Origin: Chrysomallon squamiferum
Taxonomy: Eukaryota; Mollusca; Gastropoda; Neomphalida; Peltospiridae
Direction of reading: 5' to 3'
Length of the DNA: 64,000 bases
NCBI GenBank assembly: GCA_012295275.1
Contig: CM022673.1
Location: 16,124,810 to 16,188,809 of the forward strand
The notes beneath the pieces are model-generated. The model was not told the origin of the DNA. It searched no databases and worked only from the letters and a program-made list of their open reading frames with translations. Position 1 is the first letter of the stretch. Each line of letters begins with the position of its first letter. The translations under genes were made by a program, and so were the position numbers. Of the stretch, positions 1 through 12,596 are shown piece by piece.

Positions 1-1064
1 AAAATATTTATTTAATCATATCATTAGTAATATATCATCATAAATGTATCCTGGTAATGTTTTGTTTTTTTTTTTTTTTTTTTTTATTTTAATGTTTTAA
101 AAAATTGTTTATTTAGTCATACATTTATTAATATTATAATACATTTAATTTAAACTTGACAAAATAAATGAAAACAGACAAATGAATCAGAAAATAAGAA
201 ATGTTAAGTTATTAATGATATTCAGTTAGTCAAAAATGATTTTTTTTAGGATGAAAGGAATTTAGGATTTTTCTAAAATCAACAAACATCAATATTAAAT
301 AGTGTTTATTGCAAATAGAAGATAACAAAATGGTAAAATAATGTTTATATAAATTAGTAAATATATACAATTTAGACAGGATATTTACTTTTGTATAAAT
401 CTGTTACATTAAAATTTTTAAGAGATATAAAGTAAAGGTAAACATCAGTAATATGTCACAATAATGGCACTTGAAAATCTGATCACAAAATAATTAAAAA
501 AGATCAATGACTTTTGAAGTAATAATGAATGTTTTGGTACCAAGGCAATCATGAGATAATTTAAACCAGATTAGGATAATGATTTTTTTTAAAATTCCAT
601 TTTAGATGTTAACAAAAATTAATTGTTTGACAACAACATTAAAATAATTATTTTGATGAAAAAATGACAGTTAATAATATTTCCATTTCAAAAACCTAGA
701 AAACAGTTCACCAGAAAATGCATTCAGAAACTAAATTCTGAAGAAATGAATTTGCAGTGATTTTTCCTCAGTTTTTCTCACTTGGCAAGAATATCTAGTG
801 AAAGACTAGTCTAAGAAACAATAATACTTATATCATGGGCTTTTTTTAAAGAAAAGTGTCAATTTATATGTTTTTGATACCAAAATGAATGCTGATAAAT
901 GATCTGCCCTTTTGGAAAGTTTTTATATGATTCTCAAATATGATGTTGCATTATTTAGATTTATTTTGCATGCAAGATTTAAAATATATATATAAAGTTT
1001 ATAAATTTTAATATTTAAATGGTCAAAAATGTTGCATGTTTAGTATAACTGAACAATAAAATAC

Positions 1065-1070
1065 TTTATT
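1065..1070 (-). promoter_or_regulatory. Candidate poly(A) signal of the aldo-keto reductase
   Basis: AATAAA read on the minus strand, about 210 nt after the stop codon. The DNA is so AT-rich that such hexamers are frequent, so this is only a plausible site. Positions 1-1280 otherwise hold 3'UTR or intergenic AT-rich DNA with no recognisable gene. Confidence 0.3.
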
Positions 1071-1280
1071 AAAAATTAATTAGTTATTAATAATAAAACA
1101 GATATTATATTAATTTGCTTCATAAAACATAAATGATAGAAATGAAGACATCATTAAATATATTTTCATGGTTTGAACAAAAAGTATAAATCAGAATGCT
1201 GAGTAATTGCTAAAAAAAAAGTAAGTTTTTGCCACCAACATAAATTCAGCACCAGTTTTTGTATGTTTTTGTCTTTCCTG

Positions 1281-4200
1281 TTAGAAATCTTCATTGAATG
1301 GGTAATATTTGTGACCAAGACTTCTGAAATAACAATGAGTGGTGAATTTAATAACAGTTGTAGAACAAAATTTTTGTATTTATTATATATATATATATAT
1401 GAAAAATTACTATAAACAAATAATTAAAAAAACCTAATTTTTCCTCTATCATTTAATACATTATTCTTCTCTGAAAGATTGACATAAAATATATTACCTG
1501 CACTAAAAAAAAAAAAAACTTACTCTTCTGATTTAATCATTCTTTGATTTTTATTCATCGCAAATAGAGTGTCCATTTCATCTTTTGACAATTCAAAATC
1601 AAAAATCTGAAAATGAAAAAACAAAATGCTGAGAACAAATTAAAAAGATTTCTCTTTGACAGGAATTTTATTTTCTTCTTTTCACATTGTAGGTCTAATA
1701 GTGTGGTGTATCTTAAACAAGGGATTTGAACCAGGTAACACAGCAACTAAAGAAATATCAAAATTAATGTTTCTTACTGCTATGATGAATTATTTATTTA
1801 ATCTTTAATCTAAGCAGAATGCCCAGTATTATAGATTTTTATGTGCTGTCAAACATAAAGATTTTCTCTGTTTGTCTGTCTGTGTTTTTGTCTCTCACTC
1901 CCCAACCCTCCCTCAGAATAATGTTTAATTATTTATTCAAACATTCCAAATATAGTTTCAGTACCGTGTTTGGATTCCAAATATAACAAACATCTCTTTG
2001 AAAAAAAAAAAAAAAGACAGTTCTTAAAAATATTTTTAAAAGAAACTCACATTTATGTTTTCTACTATTTGTTCTGGCTTAGTGCTTTTTGGTATAACAG
2101 AAATACCTTGCTGCACTAAAAATCGAAGTGCAACCTGAAATTTTTCAAAAATAAAATCATAATAATGATTCTCTTTGTTTTATTTATTTATTTATTTATT
2201 TATTTCATTTTACTTCATTTTCTTTTTTAAAACATCATTATAATATATAAATGCTTCAGTATTAAATTGTATAATTGAGATTTCTGTACAAAAAGAATAA
2301 AATAAATTAGAAATATTTCTCACTTGAGATGCAGTTTTGTTCTTCTTTGCTGCAATTGTTTTTAAAACCTCTTCCTCAAGCAGATGACTTCTGAAAAAAG
2401 TTTAAAAAATAAAAAATATATATTTATAGAGGGAATTAAGTTGGTCTTGATTTCATCCTTCCCCAAAAATAACCCCAGTTTTAAACATTTTTCTTAAAAT
2501 TTTTAAATGTTAGGGCATATTTAAATTTTATATTTGTATTTATAATTATATACTTGTAAGAAACTGTTACACAATTCTGAATAATTAAAGTCCATCTTTG
2601 ATGATACTAATATTTTCCAAATTATATTTTAACTTTTTTCTTTTTTTTTCTAGATAGATAGACAGATAGATACTGATATATATTCGTTTTTCTATCCACT
2701 CATAATTAATAATGAAATAAAACACCAAAATAGCAATTAAAAAATATCTCATTGCAATAATTTTTCTGTAGTTTTGACATCATCACATACAGCACAGAAA
2801 CAATTTGTTTTATAATTTCTTTCTGATAGATATGTAATTAATTTCAACTCTAGTAATGAACGAGTAACAAGTATGTTTAAATTTTGTCTAACAGTATTTT
2901 TTACTGTAGCATTTTGTTATGAGTGATGACAACGCCTAATTGTGATGAGTTTAAAATTCAATGAAACAGTGGTTCAGTACTCTGTGTTTCAAATGTTATG
3001 AGTCAGTGGTTCAGTGTTGTGTTTTACGTTCTACACAAGTGAACTACTCACTGGGACTTTCCTGGAGCTGCTAGTGGACTCATGGCTGTGACAGTTAAAC
3101 CGTGAGACTTGCAGAAGTCAAGTAGGCGAGTGTTGGTGTGCCACAGATGAACCTCAAGCTGAAATAAAAAATATTTCTACATGTGCTGTCACTTTGATTC
3201 ATTTATGACTGAAAAAAAAATAATAATAAAATGCTTTATTTAACTAATTAAATTCCTGACTACAACAATTTTTGTGCTGATTATTAAATCTAATGAAAAT
3301 TTTGAAATTAAAAATTATTACTGATTAGCAGATTAGTGGCAAGAGATTTTTTTTAATTCTGTACTTACATTACATACACAGAGATAATGGGAGAGAAACC
3401 CTGAATGATGGATAATAAAATACTGTTGCATCAAAGATTATGAAAATATTATGTGCTTTCCTATTTGTGGGAAGGTGCATATCAAACATTTCTTACTGCT
3501 AGTAAGAGATGAATAGCTCACTGAGTGTATGATAAGAGGATGTTTCTTCTCTCATCCTTTTTTAAACTTATTTTGTTATTTACATTTTTTTCTTCTTTTA
3601 TTTTTTTTTATCACTTTCTGCATATGTTGCAAATAATTGTTTTTTTTATTTCTTCAGTGTTAACAGCTGATAGCTTTCTTATTAGTCTGAATAAGTTCTT
3701 CACTTCAACTTCTCAAAGTATTGTTATTTTTACTTTCATTTACCTCACCTTCATCTATACTGAATATCACTGCAGTCACCTCTTTAATAAAAATCACAAC
3801 CCAGTAATTTGGTGATTCTCAACAATGGCTTTAACTTCACTACACAGTTCTCCATACTTATATGATCAGTATAAAATTCAGTTTAGCTGGCACCAACTTC
3901 AGAATTATTTAAAAAGGGGGTCTGAAAGAAAAAGGGATTCAGAAATGCTGCAAGTACAACAAATAATCTTTGTCAAGAAATGACACATGTGTTTTTCTGT
4001 TGCAGTGTTATAGAACAGGTCTGGTCTTACCTGTATGTTGCTTGGTGCAATTCGAGCGGACTTGACAACTGCAGACACCTGTTTGCTGTTGAAGTTAGAC
4101 AAGCCAATGTCACGAATAAGCCCTTCATCCACACAGTCTTCCATTGCCTGGAAATTATTACATACAGACTGACAGACACAATTTATTAATGTTTCATCAC

Positions 4201-5899
4201 AGACTTGTATAAAATAAAATATAAAAATAAAAATATCATTAACTGCAAAATATCACACACACATACACACACACACACACACAGAGACAGATAGATTTAT
4301 GTTATTAATGTTTATATAAAAAAACAAAAACAAAAAAAAACATCAGTACTGTTATCCATTGCCTAGAAAACACCATAGACAGACAGGCATAATTTATTAA
4401 TGATTTACCTTATTCTTGAGTCAAATAATATATATAAAAAGAGATAAGCCACACTTTATAAGACACAGTAAAATTAATAATGTACTACAAGTATACACAT
4501 TTTTAGTAATTCATGTTTAGCTGACTGTTTGAAGATTCTGCCATCTTTTAAAAAATGTACTTATTTCCAGTATTTCCTGATTTACTTACTTTCCAAGTGT
4601 CCAAGAAATCCACATCTGAGAAAATTACTTTTCCAGATTCATCCTGCGGAAAGAATTCCCCTCCTTCCTGTAACACAGTCAGTTAAAGAATCAGAAAAAT
4701 ACAGCAGACATAACCTTTATCTTTACTGTAAAAATAAAGTGTATGTATGTTTGTGTGTGTTTGTCTGTGTGAGAGTGTGTTAGTCTCTATACATATGTAA
4801 CTGCAAGTAAATCTTTGTATTGGTTCATTTTACACACACACATATGCATTCTGTAGGTTGGTCCCAGTATATATGTTTGTAATGCAGTGTGTTTACCTCA
4901 GTATTTTTAAACACTTACATTGTGCAAATTTCCGATTTTTATAAAACTTTATTATACATTATTTAATTTTGTAAATCTGATAGACATTATCTGTTCTCTT
5001 CCAATCATGAAAAGTTAAACTGTATAATAAATGCATGTTATAATACTCTTTGGTGTGAACCGTCAGTAACACATTAGTCTTAAAGCTAGTCAGTCTAGCA
5101 TGAATCCCCGTTGAGTTATTTCTCATCCTTATCAGGACACTTGTACATCAAAGCCTATGGTATGGGCTGTCCTGATTGTGAAAGAAAGTGCTTGCAAAAT
5201 GGAAAAATTGCAACTGGAAATAATCAGAAGTTATAATCAATCTGGTTTTCTCTCAAGCAAAAATATAAGATATCCATAACACAGCTATGCAAGAACAGTT
5301 CATAGACAATGAATTAAAAATATTTTGTGGTGATGTCTTACTTTGAAAGCAACAGGCCAGTGAATTAAATAAAGATCCAGGTAATCCACTCCAAGATCAT
5401 CCATGGATTTCTTCAAACTTGTTCTCACTAGATCTGGTCTGTGACAAGTGTTCCATAGCTGCAAACATACATTTTACAGTTATAAAGCACAAATTTTACA
5501 GTTACAAATATATATTTTACAGTTACAAACACTTTTTACAATTACAGATATATATTTTACAGGCTTGATAAGATATTTCAGTTATAAATGTTTACTGTAA
5601 TAAAATATTTCAGTTGCATATAGATAATTTATATTGCAGTTACAAACAGATATAGCCATTATAAATGACAGTTTACTGTTATAAACAAATATTTCAGTTA
5701 TAGATAAATGCTATGTTATAAACAAATATAATTATTATAAATGAATTTAAAGTTATAAATATTTTCCAAATACAGATATATTTCAGTTACAAATAGATAT
5801 TTTGCAATTACAGAAACTTTTGTCTAAATATTTTACTGTTACAATTAAAGATTTCAGTTATTTCTTTATTTATTGTTATTTTTATTATTTATTCAGTTA

Positions 5900-5957
<58 letters not shown>

Positions 5958-6889
5958 TGTGTTTATTTATTTATTTACTTACTATTCTATTTTTTATTAC
6001 TATTACTATCCCCTTTTATATATTTATTTTATATTTATTTATGTATTTATTTATTTTTTTATTATTATTATTATTTTTTTTTTAACTGCTCGTAACTCAC
6101 TTTACTGGTAATAAAGAGGTCTTCTCTACAAACTACATCTTCCACTATGAGGTGTTTTAATGCCTGACCAATGGCTATTTCATTCCGATAGAAGGCGGCA
6201 CAATCCAGGTGGCGATATCCAGCACGTACTGCCACCCTCACAGCATTCAAAACGTCTTCTTCAGGCTTTGAATAAAAATATGTTACAGAATACTCTTAAG
6301 GTTTGTTTTATGTCCAGTTAATTCTACGTAATTAAACTTGTTCAACTGAAATAGTCTTTACATCTATTTTTTACGATAAATTAAATTTATATAGTGATTC
6401 TTACTCCGATTTTATGGAATTAGTTCTGAACTATTACAATTTAATAAATCTTATATTCAGTATGCATTATCAAAGCATTAATTATATATATATTTGTGTA
6501 TGTGTGTAATGTACCTAATGTATGCATGTATATATGTATGGATGGATGTTTTGTTTTCTATAACGCGATATTAATAAAAACAAAAGCGTCAGGTAATTCT
6601 GAAGAAAAATCTAGGACGCCGCTGTTTATAAATAACCACTTACCTAGATCAAAGTGCTTTGAGCTTTTACTGTTAGGTTAATATAAAATGGAGAAAAAAA
6701 ATCCCTGCTTTTGAGCTGCATTAAAGCATGCATTATGCTTTATTTAAAAGAATAACGTCGTCGTGTATTTTTTACAAAGCGCATTTGATTCGGCTGTTTT
6801 ACCTCAATCGGTGCATAGGTGCCTAAGCCGACGGCGGGCATCTTCCGACCACTTTTCATTGTTAGATCAAATGTTTGCGACTGTGTCAT
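1281..6889 (-). CDS. Aldo-keto reductase, AKR1-like, 10 exons, 315 aa
   Basis: Predicted cytosolic NAD(P)H-dependent carbonyl reductase with a (beta/alpha)8 fold. Exons in gene order: 6889-6803, 6265-6101, 5458-5342, 4667-4590, 4147-4031, 3158-3052, 2390-2324, 2134-2051, 1606-1524, 1323-1281. All introns are GT..AG and the joined frame is open, 948 nt including stop, the usual family length. The protein starts [14 protein letters not shown]. The catalytic tetrad is visible at Asp50, Tyr55, Lys84 and His117, the last within LDLYLIHWP. The cofactor loop is [10 protein letters not shown], with Lys262 present and Gln at 268 where aldose reductase has Arg. The C-terminus [11 protein letters not shown] lies on its own short exon. 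A TAA at 1522-1520 looks like the end but overlaps a strong donor (GTAAGT). Invertebrate relatives are often called 1,5-anhydro-D-fructose reductase-like; substrate is not deducible here. Confidence 0.95.
5465..5957. repeat. Degenerate ~20-bp tandem repeat followed by (ATT)n
   Basis: Intron 2 of the reductase gene holds about 17 imperfect copies of a unit like TTACAGTTATAAATATATTT from 5465 to about 5830. A near-perfect ATT array follows at 5902-5957. Long open frames here encode only Tyr, Ile or Leu runs and are artefacts. Confidence 0.75.
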
Positions 6890-7006
6890 TTTGTTCCAGT
6901 TGTGTTGTTAACTTCAAGTGTTAACACTGAAACCGAAACAAAAATTACGATGATGGGGTTTATCCTTTTTATTCTCTGAAGTGAGACAGAAATTAAGTTC
7001 AATGTC

Positions 7007-7025
7007 AAGGTCGAATTTCGACCTT
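7007..7025. promoter_or_regulatory. 19-bp perfect palindrome upstream of the reductase gene
   Basis: AAGGTCGAATTTCGACCTT is an exact inverted repeat around one central base, about 118 nt upstream of the reductase start codon. Each arm contains AAGGTC, the core of nuclear-receptor monomer sites such as TCAAGGTCA. Its position in the likely promoter, next to a CCAAT-like motif near 7051, suggests a dimer binding site; this is inference. Confidence 0.4.
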
Positions 7026-7122
7026 TTGTTGCTGTAGTCTAAATTCATTTCCATTGGTACAAAACACCAAGTAACAAATTAATTTCCGTCAAATACATAA
7101 TTTATCGGGGGTTTGCGGGTTG

Positions 7123-7637
7123 TTTTTTTTTTTTTTTTTTTTTTTTTTTTGCATAAGAAAGATAAACGAAATATTATTATTTATCACCGATTTAAACTTC
7201 AGTCTCTAAGTATATGCCCAGCGCCATCATTTCAATATTAAGTTGTGAATTTTTAATTGTTTTTGTAATGTGTTTATGTTAAAAACAAGCGTTATCTGAA
7301 AGCATATATGTTAAATGGACTTCAGTTTATTTCAGATTCTAAAATATTTCCTTTTACTTTTCTATGAGTTATTTCTGTGTACGTGCTTCTAAAGAAAATG
7401 AGATGGGCAATGTGTTTTCTATCATGGCTGTTTTGATTTTTACCAAACTGCCTGCTGCGTTAAGAATGCAAATACAAGCGTTAAGAATGTAGGAAGGAAA
7501 GAAAAGAAAAGTGAATGAAAGAAAGAAAATAATATGATAATTAGCATAAATGTAAATTTAACTATCATTATTTTTAATAATTTTTATTATTACATTTTAT
7601 TTTTATTTATTATTTAAGCTCAGAATTTAAAACATTA

Positions 7638-7689
<52 letters not shown>
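7123..7689. repeat. Poly(T) run and (AAT)n array between genes 1 and 2
   Basis: A run of 28 T at 7123-7150 and an AAT array at 7637-7689 sit in the divergent intergenic space. The rest of 7090-9030 has no recognisable gene. A cryptic AAC/AGT trinucleotide region lies at about 8412-8690. Confidence 0.7.
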
Positions 7690-7690
<1 letters not shown>

Positions 7691-9034
7691 AAATTCTCTA
7701 AAAACCAACAAAGCAAACAATAAATAAAAATAGAGAAAGAAGAAAAAAAAAGGAAAATTGCAAAATTAATAGGATGGGGAATTTTTACTTAATTCATTTA
7801 TTTTTTATTCTTATATTTTTCATTATTTGTATTTATTGTTGTTTTTTGTTATTTTATTTTGCTTTGCTTTTTTATAATTTCTTTAGTTGTTTGTTTATAG
7901 TTTTATTTTATTCAGTATTTGTGGTTTTTAGCTTGTGCAAATGAAGGAAAGAAATTTTACATAATACATTTTTTGTTTTGTTCTTATTTGTGAGTATGTG
8001 CGTGTGTGTATATTTATAGCGCGTGTGTGGTGTGGGTTTTTTTGGGGGGGAGAGGCTGGTTGTTTCGTTTTTTAAATCAATTTCCATACTCTTACCCTAA
8101 AATTATCAGTTCTCACTCTCTTTTTCTGTTCTGTGTTATTCGCGTTCATTTTAAAATCGTTAATAAATTCTTGACATTTCTGCTGTCCAAAAACGGAAGC
8201 AGATGTAGATATAAAAAGCGGGAAATGTTTTAAAAAATGAAACAAAAAATGAAAAATAAATGTGGAAACAGGAAACCTTGAGCTAAAAATAGAAGAAAAA
8301 AAAATTAAAACAGAATTAAATTTCAGCTAATACATTTTTAAAACAAACTAAAAAGGCTGGTTTATTAATAAATCTTGATGACTGATAGGGCCGAAGATAA
8401 TTTTTTAGTCGTTATGTGATTAAGGTAACAACCACAACAACAACAACATTAATAATAATAACAAAAGCAGTAATAATAGTCGTAACAGTAGTAATTATAT
8501 CCAAGTAGTAGTGGTGATAACAAAAGAAGTAGTAGTAGTAGTAGTTGTTGTACATGTAGCAAAATCAGGAATAGTTCTGTTCGAAGCAGCAGTAATAGCG
8601 ATACTATTGAACTAATATTGGTAGTAGTGGTTGTAGTAGTAATAGTACTTGTCGAAGTGGTGGTGGTACACGCATTATTTTTACTTAAGTGCCAAACATC
8701 TTTTACATAGCTTTTCTTACTGACAAAAAAACAACAAAAAAACCAAACACTATGTATTCCCTTTCGTTTAGCACCGAGGGTTCTTTTATTATGATCTTCT
8801 CGTGATCTACTAAAAAATATTCCATACTGCCTTTAATAAATCAGAAGCAATGACTAACTGGCGCGCGAAATAGCCCAGGTAACTGTTGTAACTAAATAAA
8901 GGGCAACGTTAATGATGTAAGAGCAGAATAGTTTATTGTTTGAGGTCAAAATATTATTGTATTGACATTTCCTTAAAGGTTATTAGTTTTGTAATTCTTG
9001 TATCTTATCGTAGACACAAATATGAAGTTTTACG

Positions 9035-9381
9035 CTGACATTTGGTAAGAAAATTATGTACACTTTTTTCTTCTTCTTCTTCTTCTTCTTCTTGTTGTTT
9101 TTCTTCTTCTTCTTCCTCTTCTTATTTTTGTTGTTGTCTTGTTTTTGTCATCATCATTATTTTCTCTTTAAATCTAGTTTTTATTTTCTTCATCTTCTTT
9201 TCCCTCTCTTTCGTTTTTGTTCTTTCTTTTTTTTTTTTTTTTTTTTCTTTTTCATCATCATCATTATCATCATCACCATCATTATTATCATTGGGGTTCT
9301 TACTCATCCTCATTCTTCTTTCCTTTTCTTCCCTTCCTTTTTATAGCTTAGTTCTTTTCTCCCAAACATTCCGTTTTGGTA
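9035..9381 (+). repeat. Upstream copy of a ~350-bp duplicated segment
   Basis: This CTT-rich stretch, starting CTGACATTTGGTAAG and ending CCAAACATTCCGTTTTGGTA, recurs with indels at 12617-12992 in intron 1 of the next gene. Non-repetitive stretches such as TCTCTTTAAATCTAGTTTTT and TATAGCTTAGTTCTTTTCTC are shared, so this is a true duplication and not just shared simple sequence. It lies about 400 bp before the start codon of gene 2. Open frames in it are Ser/Phe-run artefacts. Confidence 0.85.
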
Positions 9382-9784
9382 TCGCAGACAATTTATCACT
9401 TAAGAAAATGGTTCGGAATTTTTATCTCTGATGTTTTTCATTATATCGCCTATTAGCACCGTGTGGTTAATGATTAAGACTCTGCGGGTGCGAAAACCAT
9501 TGACAAAAATTCCTCAGCGACAAAACCGCGAAAAACGAAGTCCAACTGCTTCGTTCAACATGCAACGGGGCATAAGACAGACGAGAAATGGCAACGATTG
9601 TAATTGCAGCAGACGTTTTTAGATGGTTTGTTGTCGGCACACACACACATCAAACTGAGACTCCGTTGCTCTTCTTGGAACGTTGTCAAACTAGCTGTTT
9701 CGTTCAGACTGGGAATCTAACAAAATTCGTTACAGACTAGTGTGTGTAAGGACACACATTCGAGGCGGTGACTGTAAAACGAAA
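9382..9784 (+). promoter_or_regulatory. Probable promoter and 5'UTR of the PLAC-like gene
   Basis: This stretch has clearly more CG dinucleotides than the neighbouring DNA and no simple repeats. It directly precedes the signal-peptide exon. No TATA box is obvious. A Met codon at 9740, in frame with the start at 9785, would add 15 residues before the hydrophobic signal peptide; the downstream Met gives a cleaner signal sequence. Confidence 0.4.
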
Positions 9785-10149
9785 ATGATTCTTGTTACGT
9801 TGTGTTTTGTGTTTCTGTGTTTTTTCAAGTTCAGAGTGCAAGCGGACGAGAGTGAGGGATTTCCCATCAAAGGTAATGATTTATTTATTTATTTATTGGT
9901 TTCTTGGTTTGTTCGCTTGTTCGTTTGTTTGTTTATTTATTACTTTCACTTTCAATAGTATTATTAATTATAATTAGCATTATGGGTGTAATTATTGTCA
10001 TTTAAAATTTGTCGCGTTTCTATCTCATTTTATTATCACCATCATCATGATCATTATTATTGTGTTATTTCTGTCTTCTGTTTTAATATATGAGGTATAT
10101 TTCCAGTAAATTTATTATAAGTTCAAATACTTCCAAATATTGTAAATAG

Positions 10150-10192
<43 letters not shown>

Positions 10193-12365
10193 GTTTTATT
10201 TCTTTTCTTTTTTTAATTTATTATTTTTTTTTTAATTATTTGCTGTATGCGTGTACGAAACAGTTGTATATGTTTGAGTACAAAAGCATCTAAAACTGAG
10301 TTAATCTATCAGATTTATTAATTTGATGGATACTTTTACGTACAGCATAAAACTGTTTATCACTTATTTCATCGTGTAATCATTTACATAACAGTTCACA
10401 ATTCGTTTGTGGTGATCATCACCAGTTAACCTGTGGTTTGTAATCATGTTAGGACAGCACGTACCATAGAGTTTGTATTAATAACATAATCAGGTAGTCA
10501 CCTCGGTTAAGCAAGGAAATGATGGAAATGGTACACAATTAAGCTGTTCCAACATTACAAACCACTTGTTATTTTTATTTATTTATTTTATTTTATTTTA
10601 TTTTATTTTATTAATATCATATATTTAAATTTATTTAATTTTTTTTTTTTTAGATTATCTTTAACAAGAATGTATTATTGTGTGTGTGTGTGTGTGTGTG
10701 TGTGTGAGTGTGTGTGTGTGTGTCCGAGTCTCCGACATTAGTGTTCTTAACTTCCCTGGATAAAGAAACAACGGATCTAATGTAAAACATGAAATGTATG
10801 TCTTTAGCTTGAATTAACATAACCAAATAAACCATTATTTTGTAATGACATTACGACAATAGTTACTATAACACTGAGAAACTCACTTATATTTGATTGT
10901 GCTGTATTTCCTGGAGGTAATCAAGTTCGTAAAAGAACCAGTATCTAGACTAGGGTGGTCTCTCATTTTTCAACAAACAACACACAAAATTTTTTTCAAA
11001 ACCTTCGTGGATATCTGAAAGGGCGTCATCCGGTTTCGGAGATATTGAGCTGAAAACAAATGTTTATTATTGTGTGCGTATCTCTCCTCCAGATACGTTT
11101 TGTAATTTAATATCTATGTACAGTTAACGTTTAACTTCAGCCAGGAGCAGATCCATAAACAAAAAGGGAAGGTGATTTCATTTACGTAATGTACACAGAT
11201 GATATACCTACACCGTGTTTATTTATTTGTAGTAAAGTTATTAGAGAATAGACTGATATGCTGTGGTTTGTTACATTGTGGTGTAACACGGGATAATGCA
11301 GTCTGGTATTTCACCATGTGTTATATTTTAGTTTTTATTCTGATTGAGAGATTTTGTAAGACGTTGTGCATGACTGTGTGAACGTGTGTGTATATATCTA
11401 TGTATGTATGTTTGTATATATGTGTGTGTATATAATCTATGTATGTATGTTTGTATATATGTGTGTGACTATATCTATGTATGTATGTTTGTATATATGT
11501 GTGTGACTATATCTATGTATGTATGTTTGTATATATGTGTGTGACTATGTCTGTAAGTCTCTGTTTCCGTTTCCATATATATATGTGTGTGCATGTTTAC
11601 ACTGCATTTTTTGTGAATATCTGTCATTAATGAATGTTTGTTTAATGATTTCATAATTTAACGTTTCATTGTTTAATGACAATGTAAAAAATCTTCTCTG
11701 CTAACCCGCGGCTACTCTTAACAATTAGCAGTAAATGATATTTTACATGGACATAACATGGATTTCTTCTAAAGCAGTGGCTGGAACGAGAAATAATTCA
11801 ACAGCAGAATGAGTCTACACACTCTACCATGACTAACGAACGCCCCAAGTCTTGAGTTGTAGTATATCTAAATGTTTATATGTGGATATCTTTATGTGCC
11901 TATTACTATTTTTTTTATGCATACTTACATGTGTGTTGTTTTATGCATATGTATGTGTCAGTCTGTCTGTCTGTGTGTGTGTGAATGTGTGATCAATGTG
12001 ACTGTATTACAGCACTCCGCCTCGACATTTCACAAAACTACACGCTTAATAATGCTTGGAGCTGCCCTAAGTCCGGCAGATTGCACTCTAAGATTTACTG
12101 TCAGTCTAAAACAGTTGATAAAAATCTGTGTTTATGTTATTAAAAAAAATGTTTATATACTGACGTTTGCGTGCAATATTGTATACGATAAGAAGAAAGC
12201 GAGTTTTGCACTTGCACTGGAAAACAACAAGAGTATGGGTGGTGCGTATAAATGTTTATACAAAGATATCGCTTGAAATACAAGATCAGATTTGATTTCC
12301 TCTCGCTGTGAAATGCAAAAGAAAATCTGAAATGTTCTAAATGCGTTAATATTAATAATCATATC

Positions 12366-12397
<32 letters not shown>

Positions 12398-12547
12398 AAA
12401 AATATACATACAAAGATACATACATACATACATACACACATACATATATACATACATATATACAGTCAAACATACGCACACGTAGACACACATGGACAAA
12501 CATATAGATATACTTACAAACATACATACATACTTACTTACTGACTT

Positions 12548-12596
<49 letters not shown>

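Noticed and set aside
1520-1522. TAA as the stop codon of the reductase
   Set aside because: It overlaps a consensus donor, and splicing to 1323 gives the expected C-terminal YPF tail and family length.
9042-9431. 129-codon frame on the plus strand
   Set aside because: It is a translation of CTT and CAT runs in the duplicated segment (Ser, Phe, Cys strings); no start context, splice logic or family.
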